This document shows positions 8,099 through 17,115 of a stretch of 64,000 nt of DNA, one piece after another. Location: assembly GCA_963756975.1 (NCBI GenBank), contig CAVWPS010000001.1, positions 186,001 through 250,000 of the forward strand. The letters are read 5' to 3'. Numbering within the stretch: the stretch's first letter is position 1; each line of letters starts with the position of its first letter. The notes beneath the pieces were generated by a model. The model had not been told where the DNA came from. It did no database searches and saw only the letters and a program-made list of their open reading frames with translations. Position numbers and translations under genes: made by a program. Origin of the DNA: CAVRQM01 sp963756975. Its GTDB lineage: Bacteria; Pseudomonadota; Alphaproteobacteria; Acetobacterales; Acetobacteraceae.

Positions 8099-9208
8099 TC
8101 AACCGATCCGCGTCGCCTCCAGCCGGCTCTCGTCCAGCGTGATCCCCAGCCCCGGCGTGTCCGGCAGCACGATCCACCCCTGCCCGTCCACGCCGCACGG
8201 CTCGGCCATCATGTAATCCCTACGGTCCACGTCCCATTCCGGCGGGTCGTACGGGTATTCCAAATACGGCGCGTCGCTCACCGCCGCCGTCAGGTGCGCG
8301 TTGGCGACCAGGCCGACGCCGTTGCCCCAGGTGTGCGGCGTGAAGATCAGGTTGTGCTCGCTGCACATCGTCGCCACCCGGCGCAGGCCGGTGATGCCGC
8401 CGACCAGCGCCGCGTCGGGCTGCAGCACATCGAGGCACCCGTCCGCGATCAGGTCGCGGAACTCGTACAGCTCGCGCGTCATCTCGCCGCCCGCGATCCT
8501 GACGTCGGTCATATTCCGCAGCGCCCGCATCCCGGCGCGGTCGGCGCGGAACAGCGGCTCCTCCATCCAGTACACGTCCAGCCGCTCCAGCTCGCGCGCG
8601 ACCCGCACCGCGTCCTTCAGCCCCCACGGCGCGTACGTGTCCTGCGGCAGGCGCCAGCCCTGGTTGCAATCCACCATCAGGTCGAGCCGGTCGCCCACCC
8701 TCGCCCGCACCGCTTCCAGCGCCTTGATGTCGTCGCGCCAGTCGCCGCGCTGAAACCGGATTTTCATGGCGGGAAACCCGCGCGCGACGAACCGCTCCGC
8801 GACCTCCGCCATCTGCCCCGGATCGCGCAGCGTGCCGGACGAGGCGTAGGCGCGCACCCGGTCCGACAACCCGCCGAGCAGCTTCCAGCACGGCTGCCCG
8901 GTGATCTTCCCGGCCAGATCCCACAGCGCGAGGTCGAGCGGCCAGCAGCGGCCGTAATGGAAGCTCAAATGCGAGAGCGTGCGGTAATGGCGCTCGATCT
9001 CCATCGGGTCGCGCCCGACGAACAGGTGCTCGTGGCCCGCGAAGCCGAGCATCAGGTCGCCCGAGCCGATGCCGGTGACACCCTCGTCGGTCTCGACGCG
9101 CACGATGGTCGCGTCCCAGTGCTTGCGCGGCGAACTGTCCCACGCGGCGCGGAACGGCGGGTCGAACGCGAGGCGGTGCTGCGTGACCTTGATCGCGGTG
9201 ATCTTCAT
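8099..9208 (-). CDS. Enolase-superfamily (mandelate racemase/muconate lactonizing type) sugar-acid dehydratase
   Basis: 369 residues. N-terminal capping domain (MKITAIKVTQHRLAFDPPF), then the barrel: KIRF on strand 2, first metal ligand in LMVDCNQGW, second in WMEEPL, third in IAGGEMT, and the general base region IFTPHTWGNGVG. The His in PHTWGN and the D-E-E metal set point to the mandelate-racemase-like subgroup that dehydrates acid sugars via proton abstraction next to a carboxylate. Which sugar acid is used cannot be read. The ATG at 9206-9208 overlaps the stop of the iron alcohol dehydrogenase upstream (ATGA), so the two are co-translated and probably act in one pathway. Confidence 0.85.
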   Translation of the reverse strand: MKITAIKVTQHRLAFDPPFRAAWDSSPRKHWDATIVRVETDEGVTGIGSGDLMLGFAGHEHLFVGRDPMEIERHYRTLSHLSFHYGRCWPLDLALWDLAGKITGQPCWKLLGGLSDRVRAYASSGTLRDPGQMAEVAERFVARGFPAMKIRFQRGDWRDDIKALEAVRARVGDRLDLMVDCNQGWRLPQDTYAPWGLKDAVRVARELERLDVYWMEEPLFRADRAGMRALRNMTDVRIAGGEMTRELYEFRDLIADGCLDVLQPDAALVGGITGLRRVATMCSEHNLIFTPHTWGNGVGLVANAHLTAAVSDAPYLEYPYDPPEWDVDRRDYMMAEPCGVDGQGWIVLPDTPGLGITLDESRLEATRIG

Positions 9209-10356
9209 GCTTGCGTCAACACGGTGCGGGCGAAGCTCAGCAGGTCGGCGTCGGTGGTCTCGCGCGCGTTGCTGTTCCGCATCGACGCATTTTCGGGTCG
9301 CGCCATCTGGGCCGCGAGCTGTTCCGGCGTGACGTCGTCGAACCCCTCGCCTTGCAACGAGACCTTTACCCCGGACTCGCGCAGCAGCCGTTCGTAACCG
9401 GAAGTCAGTTGCGACGGCTCCTCGCCCATCGCGCGCGCCACCGCCGCGTACCGGCCGCTGGCATCGTTGGCGCGGTTCCACTCCAGCGTCGCCAGCAGCG
9501 CGAGCCCGACCGCGCGGCCATGATGGATCGGCCGCAGCGAGGCCAGCGCGTGGCCGATGTTGTGCGCGATCGCGGTGCCGCAGGTGTCGATGCCGATGCC
9601 CGCCAGGGCCGCCGCCCATTGCAGCGCCGCCCGCGCCTCCAGGTTGCGCGGCTCGCGGATCGCGGTCGGCAGGTGGGCGACGACCAGCCTTATCGCCTCA
9701 TGGCAAAACAGGTCGGCGGCCGGGTTGGCGCTGCGATTGGTCGACGCTTCGAGCGCGTGGATCAGCGCGTCGATCCCGGTCGCCGCCGTCAGATGCGCCG
9801 GCAGATCGACCGTCAGCGTCGGGTCGAGCAGGATCGCGTCCGGTTTCAGCTCGCTCCCCCACAGCCAGATCTTCGCCCCCGACGGCTCGCTCAGCACGCT
9901 GGTGCGCGTCGTCTCGGAGCCGGTGCCGGAGGTCGTCGGCACGCAGATGCTTCGCAGCGGGCGCGGCGGCAGCGGCTTCGCGCCCAAGGCGTAGTGCGAC
10001 GCGGCCTCGGCGGACGGCGAAATCGCGGCGACCGCCTTGCCCGCGTCCATGGCACTGCCGCCGCCGAGCGAGACGACCACCGCGACCCCGTCGCGGCGCG
10101 CGAGGGCGGCGGCCGCGTCGACCTGCGCCGTCGACGGGTCCGATTTGATGTCGGTGAACACGCTCACGGCCAGGCCCGCCGCGCGCAGCGACGCCTCGGC
10201 CCGGTCGATGAAGCCGAACGCGGCGAGCCCGGGATCGGCCATCAGCAGCACGGCACCGCCGCCCCCGAGTTGGGCGGCGAGTGCGCCGACCCCGTCCAAT
10301 GCGCCGGGCGACTGGGTGATCGACGGTATCCGGTCGAGGTCGAAGCGCATCTGCAC
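9205..10356 (-). CDS. Iron-containing alcohol dehydrogenase family protein
   Basis: 383 residues. NAD-binding half with VVVSLGGGSAMDAGKAVA and PTTSGTGSETTRTSV, then the metal-binding helical half with TGIDALIHALEA, HNIGHALASLRPIHHGRAVG (metal-binding His residues) and late ARPENASMRNSNARETTDAD. Members oxidise or reduce small alcohols, lactaldehyde, maleylacetate or sugar-derived aldehydes. The start may be residue 1 or the second Met (MRFDLDRIPS). It is translationally coupled to the dehydratase gene and divergent from the MFS gene. This supports a role in sugar-acid or small-alcohol catabolism (inference). Confidence 0.87.
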   Translation of the reverse strand: MQMRFDLDRIPSITQSPGALDGVGALAAQLGGGGAVLLMADPGLAAFGFIDRAEASLRAAGLAVSVFTDIKSDPSTAQVDAAAALARRDGVAVVVSLGGGSAMDAGKAVAAISPSAEAASHYALGAKPLPPRPLRSICVPTTSGTGSETTRTSVLSEPSGAKIWLWGSELKPDAILLDPTLTVDLPAHLTAATGIDALIHALEASTNRSANPAADLFCHEAIRLVVAHLPTAIREPRNLEARAALQWAAALAGIGIDTCGTAIAHNIGHALASLRPIHHGRAVGLALLATLEWNRANDASGRYAAVARAMGEEPSQLTSGYERLLRESGVKVSLQGEGFDDVTPEQLAAQMARPENASMRNSNARETTDADLLSFARTVLTQA

Positions 10357-10451
10357 GACATCCTTGCGGCGGTGAATTGCTTCACCATCCGCGCTGGCGT
10401 TGGCGCGTCAACCTGGGGTGCGCGACGCGGGCCGCCGTGCCACACGGGGCC

Positions 10452-11606
10452 ATGTCGTTCCGCCTGCTCAATGTGGTTCCGGTGCTGCTGGGCGTCGCCT
10501 TCGCGCAGCTGGCACTCGGCTTGTCGACGCAGCTGATCCCGCTGCTCCTGCTGCAGGGCGGCACCGGCAGCACGCTGATCGGCATCGTCGGCTCGGCGTA
10601 TTTCGTCGGCTTCCTCGCCGGGGCGCTGCTGGTGCCGTGGGCGGTGCGCCGGGTCGGCCACGTCCGCGCGTTCGCGCTGCTCGCCGCCGTTTGCGCCGAT
10701 TGCGCGCTGCTCATGGTCTGGGGCCACGGCGCGGTCGCGATGGCGGTGTTGCGGCTGATCACCGGCTTCGCGTCGTCCGGCATCTTCCTGATCGCCGAAA
10801 GCTGGCTGAACGACAGTGCCGACAGCGCCAACCGGGGCCGCGTGTTCTCGTCGTATCTGGTGACGTCGTGGGGTGCGACCGCCGCGGGGCCGCTGGCGCT
10901 CACCATCGTGTCGCCGAGTCCGGTGATGTTCGTGCTGGTCGGCCTCGGGTTCGCGTCCGCCGTGCTGCCGATGGCGGCCACCGTGCAGCCGAACCCGCCC
11001 GTGCCGCGATCGCGCCGTCTCAGCCCGTGGGCGCTGGCCCGGATCAGCCCGCTCGGCCTCGCCTGCGCGGGGACGGCCGGATTGCTGAACGCGGTGTTCT
11101 ACGCGCTGATCTCGGTCTACCTCGAACAGCACGGCCATGCCTCGGCGACCGCCGGGATCGTCTCGGCCAGCCTGGTCGCGGCGTTGCTGGTGCAGGTGCC
11201 GGTCGGCTGGCTGTCCGACCGGTTCGAACGGCGGCGGGTGACGCTGGCCATTCTCGGCATCGGCTTCCTGGCCGCGTTCGCGCTCGTCGTGCTGGGCTGG
11301 CCCGGCGTCTGGCCGATGGCGGTCCTCGCCACCGTGTACGCGGCCGCGACGGCACCGCTGTACGGGCTCGGCGCCGGGCAGACCAACGACCGGATCGAGC
11401 GCGGGGATTACGTGGCGGCGAGCGGCGGCCTGCTGTTCACCTGGGCGCTCGGCGCGTCGTTCGGGCCGGGCGTGGTCGGTGCCGTGATGGGCATGGCCGG
11501 ACCGGGCGGGTTGTTCGCGGTCCTCGCCGGCGTCCTGGCCGCGATGATGGTGTTCACCGTGGCGCGCATCCTCGGCCGGCCGGACGCGGCGCGCATCCCG
11601 CGTTGA
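10452..11606 (+). CDS. Major facilitator superfamily transporter
   Basis: 384 residues with about 12 hydrophobic segments. MFS hallmarks are the loop GALLVPWAVRRVGHVRAFAL after TM2 and the mirrored VPVGWLSDRFERRRVTLAIL in the second half. The N-terminus MSFRLLNVVPVLLGVAFAQL from ATG 10452 begins directly with TM1; the longer open frame upstream is arginine-rich and unlikely. The general look (YcaD-like subgroup) gives no substrate. It is divergent from the iron dehydrogenase/dehydratase pair and precedes an SDR and an ABC sugar importer, so carbohydrate or acid transport is plausible but not shown. Confidence 0.85.
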   Translation: MSFRLLNVVPVLLGVAFAQLALGLSTQLIPLLLLQGGTGSTLIGIVGSAYFVGFLAGALLVPWAVRRVGHVRAFALLAAVCADCALLMVWGHGAVAMAVLRLITGFASSGIFLIAESWLNDSADSANRGRVFSSYLVTSWGATAAGPLALTIVSPSPVMFVLVGLGFASAVLPMAATVQPNPPVPRSRRLSPWALARISPLGLACAGTAGLLNAVFYALISVYLEQHGHASATAGIVSASLVAALLVQVPVGWLSDRFERRRVTLAILGIGFLAAFALVVLGWPGVWPMAVLATVYAAATAPLYGLGAGQTNDRIERGDYVAASGGLLFTWALGASFGPGVVGAVMGMAGPGGLFAVLAGVLAAMMVFTVARILGRPDAARIPR

Positions 11607-11658
11607 CAGGCTTTCCCGGTTCGTCGGGAGATGCGGCTTCCAAAGGGAGGCTTAAAAC

Positions 11659-12448
11659 ATGGATCTCGGTTTGACCGGCAAGACGGCGGTGATCACCGGC
11701 GGCAGCGTGGGAATCGGGCTGGCGGTGGCCGAAGGGCTGGCGGCCGAGGGCGTCAACGTGGTGCTCGCGGCACGCGGGGCCGAGCGGGTGCGGGCGGAGG
11801 CGGACCGGATCGCCGCCGCGCATGGCGTCAAGGCGCTCGGGGTCGCGTGCGATGTCGCGACCGCCGAGGGCGTCACGGCCCTGATCGTGGCGGTCGAGCA
11901 TTTCGGCGGTGCCGACATCCTGATCAACAACGCGGGCACCGGCAGCAACGAGACGATCATGGCGGCACCCGACGACAAATGGACGTCGTATTGGGATCTG
12001 CACGTCATGGCCGCCGTCCGGCTCGCGCGCGGGCTGGTGCCGGAGATGCGGCGGCGCGGCGGCGGGGTGATCCTGCACAACGCGTCGATCTGCGCCGCCC
12101 AGCCGCTCGGCTACGAGCCGATCTACAACGTCACCAAGGCGGCGCTGATGATGTTCTCCAAAACGCTGTCGACCGAGCTGGTGGGCGACAACATCCGGGT
12201 AAACTGCGTCAATCCCGGCCTGATCCTGACGCCCGACTGGATCAAGACGGCCAAGCAGCTGACGGCCAGATTCCGGTGGCGACTGGCAAGGCCATCTGGA
12301 CGGAGTCGCGCGGGAGCTGGCGCCGATCAACCGGTTCGGCACGCCCGAGGAGCTGGCGAATTTCTTCGTCTTCCTGTGTTCGGACCGGGCGAGCTATTCC
12401 GTGGGTTCGACGTATTTCGTCGATGGCGGAATGCTGAAGTCGGTTTGA
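11659..12448 (+). CDS. Short-chain dehydrogenase/reductase, frameshifted
   Basis: Classical SDR: TGGSVGIGLAVAEG (cofactor loop), NNAG at the fourth strand, catalytic Ser in HNASICAAQP and Y-x-x-x-K in YNVTKAAL, then NCVNPGLILTPDW. After KTAKQLTA the frame breaks. One extra A at about 12268 (gccAgattcc) explains it; without it the protein continues DSGGDWQGHLDGVARELAPI and ends DGGMLKSV at the TGA 12446-12448, giving about 262 residues, the family norm. RBS GGGAGG lies near 11645. It sits just ahead of the sugar-binding-protein gene and may oxidise the imported sugar (inference). Confidence 0.82.
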
Positions 12449-12559
12449 GCGCGCGCGACGGACGGGCAGCCTTGACCTATCCTGCCGATCACGGAACAGT
12501 CGGTGGCTGAGACGATACGAAGACCAAAAAACATCCGCTGCGATCTGGGAGGATCACCG

Positions 12560-13579
12560 ATGCTGAAAACCCTCATGCTGGCCGGAACCGTGCTGTCCGT
12601 GCTCGCCGGCTCCGCGATGGCCGCCGATGCGCCGATCATCGGTTTGATCACGAAAACAAACGTCAATCCGTTCTTCGTCAAGATGCGCGAGGGCGCGGAG
12701 GCGAAGGCCAAGGAACTCGGCGTCACGCTGCAGGCGTACGCGGGCAAGTTCGACGGCGACAACGACGGCGAGGTTCAGGCGATCGAACAGCTGATCGCCG
12801 AGGGCGCCAAGGGCTTCATGCTGGTGCCGAGCGACTCCACCGCCATCGTGCCGTCGGTCAAGAAGGCGCGCGACGCGGGCCTGCTGGTGATCGTGCTCGA
12901 CACGCCGCTCGACCCGATCGACGCGGCCGACGCGACGTTCGCCACCGACAACTTCAAGGCCGGCCAGCTGATCGGCAAATGGGCCGCGGCGACCGTCGGG
13001 CCGGACGGCGTGAAGAACGCCAAGATCGCGACGCTCGATCTCGCCGCCAACGAGCCGACGGTCGACTACCTGCGTCACAACGGCTTCCTCAGCGGGTTCG
13101 GCATCACGGTGAAGGACCAGAAGCACTTCTCGCCCAGCGACGACCCGCGCATCGTCGGCAGCGACGTGACGAAGGGGTCCGAGGAAGGCGGCCGGACGGC
13201 GATGGAGAACATTCTTCAGAAGGCCGACAACATCAACATCGTCTACGGCATCAACGAGCCGGCGGTGGCCGGTGGCTACGCGGCGATGAAGGCGGCCGAC
13301 AAGCTGAACGGCGTGCTGTTCGTCGGCATCGACGGCGGCTGCCCGGGCGTCCGCAACATCGCCGCCGGCACGCTCGGCGCCACGTCGCAGCAGTACCCGC
13401 TGAAGATGGCGGCCCTCGGCGTGCAGGCGATCGTCGACTTCATGAAGACCGGCCAGAAGCCGGCCAAGACGCCGGGCCTCGACTTCACCGACACCGGGGC
13501 CACGCTGATCACCGACAAGCCGGTTTCGGGCGTGCCGTCGATCACCAGCGCCGAGGGCCTGAAACTCTGCTGGGGTTAA
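12560..13579 (+). CDS. frcB: Sugar ABC transporter periplasmic substrate-binding protein (FrcB/RbsB type)
   Basis: 339 residues. Signal peptide MLKTLMLAGTVLSVLAGSA-MA, cleavage before ADAPIIG. It has the periplasmic binding protein type 1 fold of sugar binders: GLITKTNVNPFFVKMREGAE, AIEQLIAEGAKGFMLVPSDS, TPLDPIDAADATFATDNFKA, and later INEPAVAGGYAAMKA and GIDGGCPGVRNIAAG. The ATG at 12560 has GGGAGG immediately upstream and gives a clean signal peptide; the upstream in-frame extension is rejected. It forms an importer with the permease and ATPase that follow. Closest pattern is fructose (Frc) or ribose family; the sugar is inferred, not shown. Confidence 0.88.
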   Translation: MLKTLMLAGTVLSVLAGSAMAADAPIIGLITKTNVNPFFVKMREGAEAKAKELGVTLQAYAGKFDGDNDGEVQAIEQLIAEGAKGFMLVPSDSTAIVPSVKKARDAGLLVIVLDTPLDPIDAADATFATDNFKAGQLIGKWAAATVGPDGVKNAKIATLDLAANEPTVDYLRHNGFLSGFGITVKDQKHFSPSDDPRIVGSDVTKGSEEGGRTAMENILQKADNINIVYGINEPAVAGGYAAMKAADKLNGVLFVGIDGGCPGVRNIAAGTLGATSQQYPLKMAALGVQAIVDFMKTGQKPAKTPGLDFTDTGATLITDKPVSGVPSITSAEGLKLCWG

Positions 13580-13595
13580 CACTCGCTGGCTGACA

Positions 13596-13616
13596 GGGGC
13601 GGCGAATCGCCGCCCC
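13596..13616. other. Intercistronic hairpin between binding-protein and permease genes
   Basis: Perfect 9-bp arms GGGGCGGCG (13596-13604) and CGCCGCCCC (13608-13616) with an AAT loop. Hairpins at this point of ABC-importer operons commonly protect the binding-protein message so that it outnumbers permease. There is no T tract, so read-through into the permease is expected. Confidence 0.7.
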
Positions 13617-13652
13617 GCTGCGCCCGCTTTCCTCTAGCCCGGGGGCCTCGCC

Positions 13653-14723
13653 ATGTCGGAACTTCGCGGACCGGCCGAATTCGAGAAAATATTGCCGAAC
13701 GCGCCGGCGGCTCCGGTGGTGATCACCGGCTACGCCGTCTCGCCGGTCAAGCGCGTGCAGCGTTACCTGCACGCGAACCCGACGATCGTGCCGTTCATCG
13801 TGCTGTTGCTCGGCATCGTCCTCGGGACGTCGGTCAACTACGCGCGGTTCACGACCGGCTCGAATCTGTCGACCATCCTGCTGCAGGTGACGATCATCGG
13901 CACGCTCGGCATCGGCCAGACGCTCATCATCCTGACCGCCGGCGTGGACCTGTCGATCGGCATCGTCATGGTGCTGGCCTCGGTCGTCATGGGACGGCTC
14001 TGCGTGATGGTCGGCTTGCCGGTGATCGTGGGCTTTCCGATCGGCGTCCTGATCGCGGTCGCGTGCGGCGGGTTGAACGGGCTGCTGGTGACGCGGCTAC
14101 GAATGCCGCCGTTCATCGTGACGCTCGGGACGCTCTCGATCTTCACCGCGCTGAACACCTGGTATTCGGCGTCGGAGTCGATCCGAAACGTCGACCTCGA
14201 CGCGCAGGCGCCGTTCCTGCTGGCCATGGGCCAGCCGATCCATCTCGGGTCGGCGCGGATCATCTACGGCTCGATCTTCATGCTGCTGATCGCGGCCGTG
14301 ACCTGGTACATGCTCAACCGGACGGCCGCCGGGCGGCACATCTACGCCGTCGGCGACGACCCGGAGGCGGCACGGCTGGCGGGCATCAATCCGAACCGGG
14401 TGCTGATGCGGGTCTATCTGATGGCCGGCCTGATCGCGGGCCTGGCCGGCTGGATCCTGATCGGGCGCGTCGGCGCGGTCAGCCCCACCAGCGGGGCGGA
14501 CGCGAACCTCGACAGCATCACCGCCGTGGTGATCGGCGGCACCAGCCTGTTCGGCGGGCGCGGTTCGATCATCGGCACGCTGATCGGGGCGCTGATCGTG
14601 GGCACGTTCCGCTCCAGCGTGTCGCTCGCGGGGCTCGACGTGCTGTGGCAGCAATTCGCGGTCGGCGTGCTGATCATCGTCGCGGTGGCACTCGACCAAT
14701 GGATCCGGAAGGTGTCGGGCTGA
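13653..14723 (+). CDS. frcC: Sugar ABC transporter permease (FrcC/RbsC type)
   Basis: 356 residues. A hydrophilic N-terminal stretch of about 45 residues, then eight or more hydrophobic segments with the family blocks QTLIILTAGVDLSIG, GLNGLLVTRLRMPPFIVTLG, YAVGDDPEAARLAGIN (the EAA-like cytoplasmic loop that contacts the ATPase), and GGTSLFGGRGSIIGTLIGAL. It forms the membrane channel of the importer. It follows the binding-protein gene across a hairpin, and its TGA overlaps the ATPase ATG (TGATG at 14721-14725). Length and motifs match the BPD_transp_2 family. Confidence 0.9.
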   Translation: MSELRGPAEFEKILPNAPAAPVVITGYAVSPVKRVQRYLHANPTIVPFIVLLLGIVLGTSVNYARFTTGSNLSTILLQVTIIGTLGIGQTLIILTAGVDLSIGIVMVLASVVMGRLCVMVGLPVIVGFPIGVLIAVACGGLNGLLVTRLRMPPFIVTLGTLSIFTALNTWYSASESIRNVDLDAQAPFLLAMGQPIHLGSARIIYGSIFMLLIAAVTWYMLNRTAAGRHIYAVGDDPEAARLAGINPNRVLMRVYLMAGLIAGLAGWILIGRVGAVSPTSGADANLDSITAVVIGGTSLFGGRGSIIGTLIGALIVGTFRSSVSLAGLDVLWQQFAVGVLIIVAVALDQWIRKVSG

Positions 14724-15523
14724 TGGAAGCGGTTCTGCGCGCACGGGGCTTGGTCAAGCGGTACGGTCACGTCACCGCCATGGACCACGCCGACTTCGAC
14801 CTGATGCCGGGCGAAATCCTGGCCGTCATCGGCGATAACGGGGCCGGCAAGTCGACGCTCATCAAGGCGCTCGCCGGGGCCGTGCTGCCGGACGAGGGCG
14901 AGATCCGGCTCGACGGACAGCCGGTCCGCTTCCGCTCGCCGCTGGAGGCGCGGGAGTCCGGGATCGAGACGGTCTACCAGAACCTCGCCCTCTCGCCGGC
15001 GCTGACCATCGCCGACAACATGTTCCTGGGGCGCGAACGGCGGAAGCCGGGTCCGATGGGCTCGGTGTTCGGCATGCTGGACCGGAGCCTGATGCAGGCT
15101 GAGTCCCGGAAATACCTGAACGCGCTCGGTTTGCTGACGATCCAGAACATCAACCAGACGGTCGAGACGCTGTCGGGCGGCCAGCGGCAGGGTGTGGCGG
15201 TGGCGCGCGCGGCGGCGTTCGCGACGCGGCTGATCATTCTGGACGAGCCGACGGCGGCCCTCGGTGTGAAGGAGTCGCGGAAAGTCTTGGAGCTGATCCT
15301 GGACGTGCGCTCGAAAGGCATGCCGATCGTGCTGATCAGCCACAACATGCCGCATGTGTTCGAGGTCGCGGACCGGATCCACATCCACCGGCTCGGCCGC
15401 CGCGCCTGCGTGATCCGGCCGAAGGACCACACGATGTCCGAAGCGGTGGCGATCATGACCGGTGCCATGGCCCCGCCGGCCGACGCGCTGGATGTGGAGG
15501 CCGTGCCGGACAGCCTGATCTAA
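14723..15523 (+). CDS. frcA: Sugar ABC transporter ATP-binding protein, single ABC domain (FrcA type)
   Basis: 266 residues, one ABC domain: Walker A GDNGAGKSTLIKAL, Q-loop VYQNLALSPALT, signature LSGGQRQGVAVARA, Walker B LIILDEPTAALG, switch His in LISHNMPHVFEVADR. Ribose-type RbsA and XylG have two fused ABC domains. The single domain, with the 70-residue tail ending in SEAVAIMTGAM, matches the fructose-type FrcA. The ATG at 14723 overlaps the permease stop. The likely end of the transcription unit is the hairpin at 15585-15611. Confidence 0.9.
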   Translation: MEAVLRARGLVKRYGHVTAMDHADFDLMPGEILAVIGDNGAGKSTLIKALAGAVLPDEGEIRLDGQPVRFRSPLEARESGIETVYQNLALSPALTIADNMFLGRERRKPGPMGSVFGMLDRSLMQAESRKYLNALGLLTIQNINQTVETLSGGQRQGVAVARAAAFATRLIILDEPTAALGVKESRKVLELILDVRSKGMPIVLISHNMPHVFEVADRIHIHRLGRRACVIRPKDHTMSEAVAIMTGAMAPPADALDVEAVPDSLI

Positions 15524-15584
15524 GCCGCTAATGTAAGCGGGGCTGGACGTCTGACCGCAACTGATCCTACCTGACCCGAACGGC

Positions 15585-15611
15585 GGGCGCGGTCCAACGG
15601 GGGCCGCGCCC
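15585..15611 (+). terminator. Hairpin terminator candidate after the sugar importer
   Basis: Arms GGGCGCGG (15585-15592) and CCGCGCCC (15604-15611), 8 bp, loop of 11, followed by GGTCTTCTGTC, a weak pyrimidine-rich tail. It lies between the ABC ATPase and zwf and probably separates the two transcription units. Confidence 0.45.
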
Positions 15612-15636
15612 GGTCTTCTGTCGGGGAATTTGAGCC

Positions 15637-17115
15637 ATGGTAGCGCGCGTCATCGCGGTCGAAGCGTTCGATCTGGTCATCTTCGGCGCGACCGGGGATT
15701 TGGCCGCCCGCAAGCTGATCCCTGCCCTGTTCTTCCGCGACATCGCCGGGCAAGTGCCGGACGAGGCGCGGATCATCGGCTGCTCGCGCCGGAAACTGTC
15801 CGATGACGAATACCGGATTTGGGCGCGCAAAAATCTCGAGGAGCACGTGAAGGAGCACGACCGCGAGGACGCGGCGGTCGTCAAATTCCTGGCGCGCCTG
15901 CACTACACGCCGGTCGATGTCACGGGCGAGGACGGCTGGTCCGAGTTGGCCAAGCAGCTCACCGGCGCGCCCGACCGCATCCGCGTGTTCTACCTCGCCA
16001 CCAGCCCCGAGCTGTTCGGCCCGATCTGCCATCAGCTCGGCGCGCACGGGCTCGCAACCGATAACAGCCGCGTCGTGGTCGAAAAGCCGATCGGCAAGAG
16101 CCTCGAATCGGCGCTGACGGTCAACGACGCGATCGGCGAGGTCTTCCCGGAGGACCGCGTCTACCGGATCGACCATTACCTCGGGAAGGAGACGGTGCAG
16201 AACCTGATGGCGCTGCGCTTCGCCAACGCCCTGTTCGAGCCGGTCTGGAACGCGGCCCATATCGACCACGTCCAGATCACGGTGGCCGAGACGCTCGGGG
16301 TCGAGGGCCGGGCCGGCTATTACGACACCGCCGGCGCGCTGCGCGACATGGCGCAGAACCATCTGCTGCAGTTGCTGTGCCTGACCGCGATGGAGCCGCC
16401 GATCTCGCTCGGGGCGGACGCGGTGCGCGACGAAAAGCTGAAAGTGCTGCGATCGCTGACGCCGATCACGCCGCAGACCGTCAACGAGCGGACGGTGCGC
16501 GGCCAGTATCGCGCCGGCGCGTCGGCGGGCGGTCCGGTCGGCGGCTACCTCGAGGAGCTGGGCCGGACCGACAGCCATACCGAGACGTTCGTGGCGCTCC
16601 GCGCCGACATCGCCAACTGGCGCTGGGCCGGCGTGCCGTTCTACCTGCGGACCGGCAAGCGGCTGGCGGCCCGCATGAGCGAGATCGTGGTGCAGTTCCG
16701 CCCCATCCCGCACAGCGTGTTCGGCGGCACCGCCGGGCCGATCGCGGCCAACCGGCTGGTGATGCGCCTGCAACCGGACGAGGGCGTGCGGCTGTGGCTG
16801 ATGATCAAGGATCCCGGCCCGGGCGGGATGCGGCTGCAGCACGTCCCGCTCGACATGAGCTTCGCCAGCGTCTTCAACGTTCGCAACGCCGACGCGTACG
16901 AGCGGCTGGTGATGGATGTCGTGCGCGGCAACCAGACCCTGTTCATGCGCCGCGACGAGGTCGAGGCGGCATGGACGTGGATCGACCCGATCCTGAACGC
17001 CTGGGCCGCCAGCAGCGACGGACCGAAGCCGTACACGTCGGGCACGTGGGGACCGTCGGCCGCGATCGCGCTGGTCGAACGCGACGGACGGACATGGAAC
17101 GAGGACGACGCGTGA
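15637..17115 (+). CDS. zwf: Glucose-6-phosphate 1-dehydrogenase
   Basis: 492 residues, standard length. N-terminal coenzyme loop GATGDLAARKLIP (residues 17-29), substrate site VVEKPIGKSLESA, and the active-site signature RIDHYLGKE (177-185, catalytic H180). The C-terminal domain has VPFYLRTGKRL and VQFRPIPHS. It oxidises glucose-6-phosphate to 6-phosphogluconolactone, feeding NADPH and the pentose-phosphate or Entner-Doudoroff route. Pgl and edd are not adjacent; instead the stop overlaps the next ATG (TGATG at 17113-17117), coupling it to an aminotransferase. Confidence 0.96.
   Translation: MVARVIAVEAFDLVIFGATGDLAARKLIPALFFRDIAGQVPDEARIIGCSRRKLSDDEYRIWARKNLEEHVKEHDREDAAVVKFLARLHYTPVDVTGEDGWSELAKQLTGAPDRIRVFYLATSPELFGPICHQLGAHGLATDNSRVVVEKPIGKSLESALTVNDAIGEVFPEDRVYRIDHYLGKETVQNLMALRFANALFEPVWNAAHIDHVQITVAETLGVEGRAGYYDTAGALRDMAQNHLLQLLCLTAMEPPISLGADAVRDEKLKVLRSLTPITPQTVNERTVRGQYRAGASAGGPVGGYLEELGRTDSHTETFVALRADIANWRWAGVPFYLRTGKRLAARMSEIVVQFRPIPHSVFGGTAGPIAANRLVMRLQPDEGVRLWLMIKDPGPGGMRLQHVPLDMSFASVFNVRNADAYERLVMDVVRGNQTLFMRRDEVEAAWTWIDPILNAWAASSDGPKPYTSGTWGPSAAIALVERDGRTWNEDDA

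Noticed and set aside
12449..12559. TTGACC near 12470 as a sigma-70 promoter for the sugar-binding-protein gene
   Set aside because: No acceptable -10 lies at 16-18 bp spacing; too weak to list.
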